NCBI RefSeq assembly: GCF_000332495.1
Contig: NZ_AOGW02000002.1
Span: forward strand, 62,001-126,000
Direction: 5' to 3'
Source: Leptospira terpstrae serovar Hualin str. LT 11-33 = ATCC 700639
Lineage (GTDB): Bacteria; Spirochaetota; Leptospiria; Leptospirales; Leptospiraceae
Length of the DNA stretch: 64,000 bases
Notes under the pieces: model-generated
What the model was told of the DNA's origin: nothing
The model's database searches: none
The model's input: the letters and a program-made list of their open reading frames with translations, nothing else
In this document: positions 63,627 to 64,000 of the stretch, one piece after another
Layout of the letters: every line of letters starts with the position of its first letter
Position numbering within the stretch: the first letter of the stretch is position 1
Translations under genes and position numbers: made by a program

Positions 63627-64000
63627 GTGAAACGAGAAACACTATTCTGGGACCTAACTCTAAAACTCGAAGCGTTTACACACACGGTTCCTGTTCCTTT
63701 TGCCGTATATTATGCCATTATCACTCAGAAAATGGAGCCAGCACATTGGCAAATTTTCATTGCTCTCTGTGTGTTTTTTGCCACAGGAATTGGCCTTCTG
63801 GGTACCTTTGCCAGACATCTTTTATTAAAATATGTATATGCTAAAATTGAAAGGATCCAAGTTCCTTCGCCAGGAATGATTTCCTTATCTAAAGAAGAAA
63901 TCGAATACGCAAGGTCAGTAAAAATTCTTCTATTTCGTTATCCTTTATTGGAAGCAATTATTATCGTAATACGCTGGTTATCTGGTGTCATCCCCATTAG
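63627..64000 (+). CDS. Membrane protein, truncated by the window end
   Basis: This is an open reading frame of 124 codons that continues past the window. GTG (63627) is preceded by AGGTGA four bases upstream, and no ATG in frame lies nearer. Translation gives two hydrophobic segments (~17-36 around VPFAVYYAIIT and ~41-60 around IFIALCVFFATGIGLLG), then a polar region and the start of another hydrophobic stretch (LLEAIIIVIRWL). The short amphipathic layout resembles the N-terminal part of membrane-bound cyclases or chemoreceptors found in Leptospira, but the remaining sequence is needed to name it. Confidence 0.7.
   Translation, partial: MKRETLFWDLTLKLEAFTHTVPVPFAVYYAIITQKMEPAHWQIFIALCVFFATGIGLLGTFARHLLLKYVYAKIERIQVPSPGMISLSKEEIEYARSVKILLFRYPLLEAIIIVIRWLSGVIPI

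Overview
The window is AT-rich bacterial chromosome that almost certainly comes from the spirochaete genus Leptospira, most likely a free-living (saprophytic) lineage. This is an inference from gene content. It has lpxD, many lipoproteins with loose spirochaetal lipoboxes, two DUF1554 lipoproteins, 7TMR-DISM sensors fused to a histidine kinase and a cyclase, PAS-type chemotaxis receptors, and a transketolase split into subunits. I see no prophage, insertion sequence, CRISPR array or rRNA. Two tRNA genes (Thr-TGT, Tyr-GTA) lie near 14.3 kb. The Tyr gene is followed by a perfect 184-bp tandem duplication that starts inside its own 3' end.

Layout. 0-3.1 kb: lpxD, then a convergent mazG pair and a DUF6580 membrane protein. 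3.1-8.1 kb (minus): a tightly coupled four-gene operon of a ClC-type channel, a retropepsin-like protease, an inactive transglutaminase/7TM protein and a RimK-like ATP-grasp ligase. 8.1-11.1 kb: a lipoprotein and a 7TMR-DISM histidine kinase. 11.1-14.2 kb (minus): a membrane protein, transketolase N-subunit, SirB1-like protein and polyprenyl synthase. 14.3-15.3 kb: tRNAs, repeat, DUF4345 protein. 15.3-20.7 kb (minus): glutathione peroxidase, ChaN, class A PBP with a zinc ribbon, and two exported proteins. 20.7-22.6 kb: a nucleoside-phosphorylase-like gene overlapping a spore-photoproduct-lyase-like radical SAM gene.

22.6-34 kb is a signalling block. Two translationally coupled GAF-cyclase genes come first; the first cyclase domain has lost nearly all catalytic residues and the second keeps them all. 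After them come a lipoprotein, a membrane-anchored LuxR-type protein, and an operon of LytM peptidase, ankyrin protein and two cyclic-nucleotide-binding proteins. 34-37.8 kb (minus): an AlkC-type DNA alkylation repair operon with two lipoproteins, an esterase and an SDR. 38-39.6 kb: a lipoprotein metallo-beta-lactamase-fold enzyme divergent from a MarR regulator, with palindromes between them. 39.7-41.8 kb: a histidine kinase with an NMT1/THI5-like sensor. 42-44 kb: a PadR-controlled operon with two palindromic operators sitting on its promoter. 44-52 kb (minus): two DUF1554 lipoproteins, an FMN reductase next to a large repetitive exported protein, and a chemotaxis receptor. 52.8-57.7 kb: FAD dehydrogenase, TPP enzyme, Dus and DUF2721 protein. 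A GC-rich structured island (57.8-58.1 kb) precedes a 3-hydroxyacyl-CoA dehydrogenase/thiolase operon. The window ends with an OsmC-like protein, a second PAS chemoreceptor and a truncated membrane-protein gene.

The strongest candidates for something new are the ClC/protease/inactive-transglutaminase/ligase operon, the pseudocyclase-cyclase pair with nearby cyclic-nucleotide receptors, and the tRNA-Tyr-anchored tandem repeat. All functions are read from sequence motifs alone; no database search was run.
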